Assembly (NCBI GenBank): GCA_004352715.1 | Contig: SCFE01000072.1 | Span: 1,089,530-1,153,529 of the forward strand | DNA length: 64,000 nt | Origin: Hofstenia miamia | Taxonomy: Eukaryota; Xenacoelomorpha; Acoela | Reading direction: 5' to 3' | Shown: piece by piece, positions 60,926 through 64,000 of the stretch | Position numbering within the stretch: the first letter of the stretch is position 1 | Layout: the number at the start of each line of letters is the position of its first letter | Program-made: the position numbers and the translations under genes | The notes under the pieces: model-generated | What the model saw: the letters and a program-made list of their open reading frames with translations, nothing else | Database searches by the model: none | What the model was told of the DNA's origin: nothing

Positions 60926-61517
60926 AAGAATTGATATTAAAACTAGGACCTATGGAGAAAATAATCACCAATAAAGGAACGCAGTTTGAAAGTGCGCTAT
61001 TTCAAGAGATGGCAAAGCTACTGGAAATTGAAAGCGAAAGAACGACCGCATACCACCTACAAGCGAACGGGGCAGTCGAGCGATTGAACAGAACGTTAAT
61101 AAAATTAATTAGAGTGGCGACGTCCCGCATAGGAGGGAACAGATGGAGGGAAGTGATACAAATGACAGAGTATTTTTACAACACTACTGTACACACGACA
61201 ACCAAAATAACTCCGTTTAAGGCTATGTATGGAAGAGAAGCCGCAACGCCTCTATCTATGCAATTTATGGAATATAGTGGAAAAATGGATAATACCTATG
61301 TAAAGCAGTTAAAGGAGAGGATAACAGCGATACATGAAACGATGTGTCATAATATTAAACAGTCTGCTACGAGACAGGAGAGAAATTACAATAAAAAAAT
61401 ATATGGACACACGCATAATATAGGGGATAAAGTATATGCATTTACGCCTATTAAAGTAACTGATGTAAATCAAGTACGTAAATTAAAAACAGTATGGACT
61501 GGTCCGTACAAAATTAA
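60922..61517 (+). pseudogene. Integrase fragment, copy 1, catalytic Asp lost
   Basis: Integrase core and C-terminus: IITNKGTQFES, QANGAVERLNRTL, YNTTVHTTTKITPF and the GPY/F module WTGPYKI, then a gap. The second catalytic Asp of D-D-E is Asn (TNKG versus TDKG in copy 2 at ~63510), and AYHPQ has become AYHLQ. It follows the protease directly with no reverse transcriptase, so either a deletion derivative or a mis-join is present. Confidence 0.75.
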
Positions 61518-62260
61518 NNNNNNNNNNNNNNNNNNNNNNNNNNNNNNNNNNNNNNNNNNNNNNNNNNNNNNNNNNNNNNNNNNNNNNNNNNNNNNNNNNN
61601 NNNNNNNNNNNNNNNNNNNNNNNNNNNNNNNNNNNNNNNNNNNNNNNNNNNNNNNNNNNNNNNNNNNNNNNNNNNNNNNNNNNNNNNNNNNNNNNNNNNN
61701 NNNNNNNNNNNNNNNNNNNNNNNNNNNNNNNNNNNNNNNNNNNNNNNNNNNNNNNNNNNNNNNNNNNNNNNNNNNNNNNNNNNNNNNNNNNNNNNNNNNN
61801 NNNNNNNNNNNNNNNNNNNNNNNNNNNNNNNNNNNNNNNNNNNNNNNNNNNNNNNNNNNNNNNNNNNNNNNNNNNNNNNNNNNNNNNNNNNNNNNNNNNN
61901 NNNNNNNNNNNNNNNNNNNNNNNNNNNNNNNNNNNNNNNNNNNNNNNNNNNNNNNNNNNNNNNNNNNNNNNNNNNNNNNNNNNNNNNNNNNNNNNNNNNN
62001 NNNNNNNNNNNNNNNNNNNNNNNNNNNNNNNNNNNNNNNNNNNNNNNNNNNNNNNNNNNNNNNNNNNNNNNNNNNNNNNNNNNNNNNNNNNNNNNNNNNN
62101 NNNNNNNNNNNNNNNNNNNNNNNNNNNNNNNNNNNNNNNNNNNNNNNNNNNNNNNNNNNNNNNNNNNNNNNNNNNNNNNNNNNNNNNNNNNNNNNNNNNN
62201 NNNNNNNNNNNNNNNNNNNNNNNNNNNNNNNNNNNNNNNNNNNNNNNNNNNNNNNNNNNN
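61518..62260. other. 743 N gap inside the gypsy pol
   Basis: The gap lies between an integrase fragment and an RNase H fragment. The reverse transcriptase domain is not seen anywhere in the window and may fall here or have been lost. Confidence 0.9.
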
Positions 62261-63298
62261 AAAGAGTCGCCAATACAGTTCTTCAGCAGAAAACTGAAGC
62301 CAAGTGAAGAGAATTATGGATCGACAAAATTAGAAATGTTGGCACTAATAGAAAGCATTAAAAAATTTAGGCATTTCCTTATAGGAAAACAGTTTAGAGT
62401 TCGCACCAACAACAGTGGTCTAGCCTGGTTGAAAAAGTTTTCAGGAGATAAAAGTTCAATAGTATCTAGATGGATCGAATACCTAAACGAATTTATATTC
62501 ACAATTGAGCATAGAAAAGGAAAACTTCACAATAACGCCGATTTCTGGACATCCCTTTCGGAGTACCAAAGAGACTTAGAAAAGACAGAAGGAGAAAAAA
62601 CAGAGTTTCAGTTCCTCCCACATAATGAATATGAAGAGCTTCCCGAGATAAACGTCGACAGAAAAGGAGAGGCAATTACAACAATTACGTTGAAGGAAGA
62701 GATAACAGAGGAAGAGATAATCGAAAAACAAAAAGAAGATATAATTCTAGAAGAAATCAGAGGAGAAATTGAAAACACACAATTGACGTTAGGAAAAAAT
62801 GCGAGNACAGAGTTTCAGTTCCTCCCACATAACGAATATGAAGAGCTTCCCAAGATAAACGTCGACAGAAAAGGAGAGGCAATTACAACAATTACATTAA
62901 AGGAAGAGATAACAGAAGAAGAAATAATCGAAAAACAGAAAGAAGATAAAATTTTAGAAGAAATTAGAGGAAAGATTGAAAATGCACAGTTAACGTTAGG
63001 GAAAAATGCGAAAAATTACTATGGAAGATTTAACTGGAAATTGAATAAAAATGGATTGTTATATGCAGCAGGCAGAACTAACAGAATAGCAATACCAGAA
63101 TACTATAAAAGAGACATAGTACGAAAAGCCCATGAAAGAGGACATCTGGGAATAACGCAAACGGAAATGACATTTAAATCGAAATATATAATGACAGGAC
63201 TACGCAAGGTAGTCGAAGACGTGATTAATAAATGCATGATATGTCTGTCAAATAATAAGCAACACTTCCCAACACAAAGAGCGCCATTGAAAAGATAA
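62261..63298 (+). pseudogene. Ty3/gypsy RNase H and integrase zinc domain
   Basis: The frame is open directly from the gap: PIQFFSRKLKPSEENYGSTK, with the RNase H Glu in TKLEMLAL. The usual 'TDN.aL.WL' block reads RTNNSGLAWLKKF, so a catalytic Asp is Asn. EHRKGKLHNNAD keeps the final Asp. A linker follows, partly duplicated across N 62806 (62597-62805 versus 62807 onward). Then comes the integrase zinc domain: H in AHERGHLG and CMIC. The frame ends at TAA 63296-63298 by an apparent 1 nt loss in an A run; integrase continues in the -1 frame. Confidence 0.8.
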
Positions 63299-64000
63299 TA
63301 GCGACGCGACCTAATGAGATAGTGCATATAGATTTGGAAATGTTGTCAAAGGATGATGAGGGGTACCAGTATATACTAGTGATGATAGATAACTTCACGA
63401 GATACGCTAGAATTGTACCAATGAAAAACACAACAGCAGAAGAAACAGCAAATATAATAATGAAAGAATGGATATTAAAACTAGGACCTATGGAAAAAAT
63501 AATCACCGATAAAGGAACGCAGTTCGAAAGTGCGCTATTTCAAGAGATGGCAAAGCTACTGGAAATTGAAAGTGAAAGAACGACTGCATACCACCCACAA
63601 GCGAACGGGGCAGTCGAGCGATTGAACAGAACGTTAATAAAATTAATTAGAGTGGCGACGTCCCGCATAGGAGGGAACAGATGGAGGGAAGTGATACAAA
63701 TGACAGAGTATTTTTACAACACTACTGTACACACGACAACCAAAATAACTCCGTTTAAGGCTATGTATGGAAGAGAAGCCGCAACGCCTCTATCTATGCA
63801 ATTTATGGAATATAGTGGAAAAATGGATAATACCTATGTAAAGCAGTTAAAGGAGAGGATAACAGCGATACATGAAACGATGTGTCATAATATTAAACAG
63901 TCTGCTACGAGACAGGAGAGAAATTACAATAAAAAAATATATGGACACACGCATAATATAGGGGATAAAGTATATGCATTTACGCCTATTAAAGTAACTG
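63292..64000 (+). pseudogene. Ty3/gypsy integrase core, copy 2, runs off the window
   Basis: The -1 frame continues with TRPNEIVHIDLEML (first catalytic Asp), IITDKGTQFES (second Asp) and QANGAVERLNRTL (Glu). The D-D-E triad is intact here, unlike copy 1. It is ~97% identical to 60922-61517 over the shared part and is open to the last base of the window. Confidence 0.8.

Noticed and set aside
1-64000. CRISPR arrays, bacterial operons, prophage or replication origins
   Set aside because: Direct repeats present are tandem or dispersed without regular unique spacers, and no prokaryotic genes were seen.

Overview
The window is AT-rich eukaryotic DNA from an invertebrate-like animal genome. Evidence for this is two candidate spliced genes with GT..AG introns and AATAAA signals, long TA microsatellites, and decayed copies of most animal transposon classes (Tc1/mariner-type, hAT, PIF/Harbinger-like, pogo-like, Ty3/gypsy, several non-LTR elements). 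I cannot name the phylum. Nothing looks prokaryotic: no operons and no ribosome binding sites.

Layout. At 0.17-2.16 kb a 411 bp inverted repeat flanks a 66 nt tRNA-like sequence on the minus strand. The 2.6-7.4 kb stretch holds no supported gene and ends at a gypsy integrase zinc-domain remnant (7.4-7.7 kb). A dead Tc1/IS630-type transposase lies at 8.1-10.4 kb on the minus strand, interrupted by a 244 bp hAT-type MITE and an unresolved 1000 N gap. At 12.05-14.76 kb on the minus strand is the best host gene, a protein of at least 868 residues with five cysteine-rich repeats. At 17.8-18.3 kb there is a second, probably spliced minus-strand gene with one membrane segment. The 18.6-30 kb region has tandem repeats, a retroelement scrap with a 2A-like motif and a pogo-like element. 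Non-LTR reverse transcriptase remnants lie at 30.4-32.4, 35.8-36.3 and 49.6-50.6 kb. At 36.6-39.1 kb there is a nest of DNA elements: a foldback element, a Tc1 pseudogene split by a Harbinger-like MITE, and another MITE. A short candidate secreted-peptide gene sits at 45.8-46.0 kb. At 51.0-53.5 kb there are a second hAT MITE, two inverted mariner-like transposase tails flanking a Harbinger-like MITE, and a minisatellite. At 54.8-57.5 kb an unclassified repeat occurs in several copies, and from 57.5 kb to the end runs a Ty3/gypsy retrotransposon (LTR end, primer binding site, gag, protease, RNase H, integrase).

The host part is therefore small: one large cysteine-repeat surface or secreted protein, one small membrane protein and one small secreted-peptide candidate. 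Most of the rest is mobile DNA inserted into older mobile DNA.

The assembly is flawed. Several joins, marked by a single N or by a long N run, have the same sequence on both sides. This duplicates parts of the gypsy gag and pol and explains several apparent oddities.
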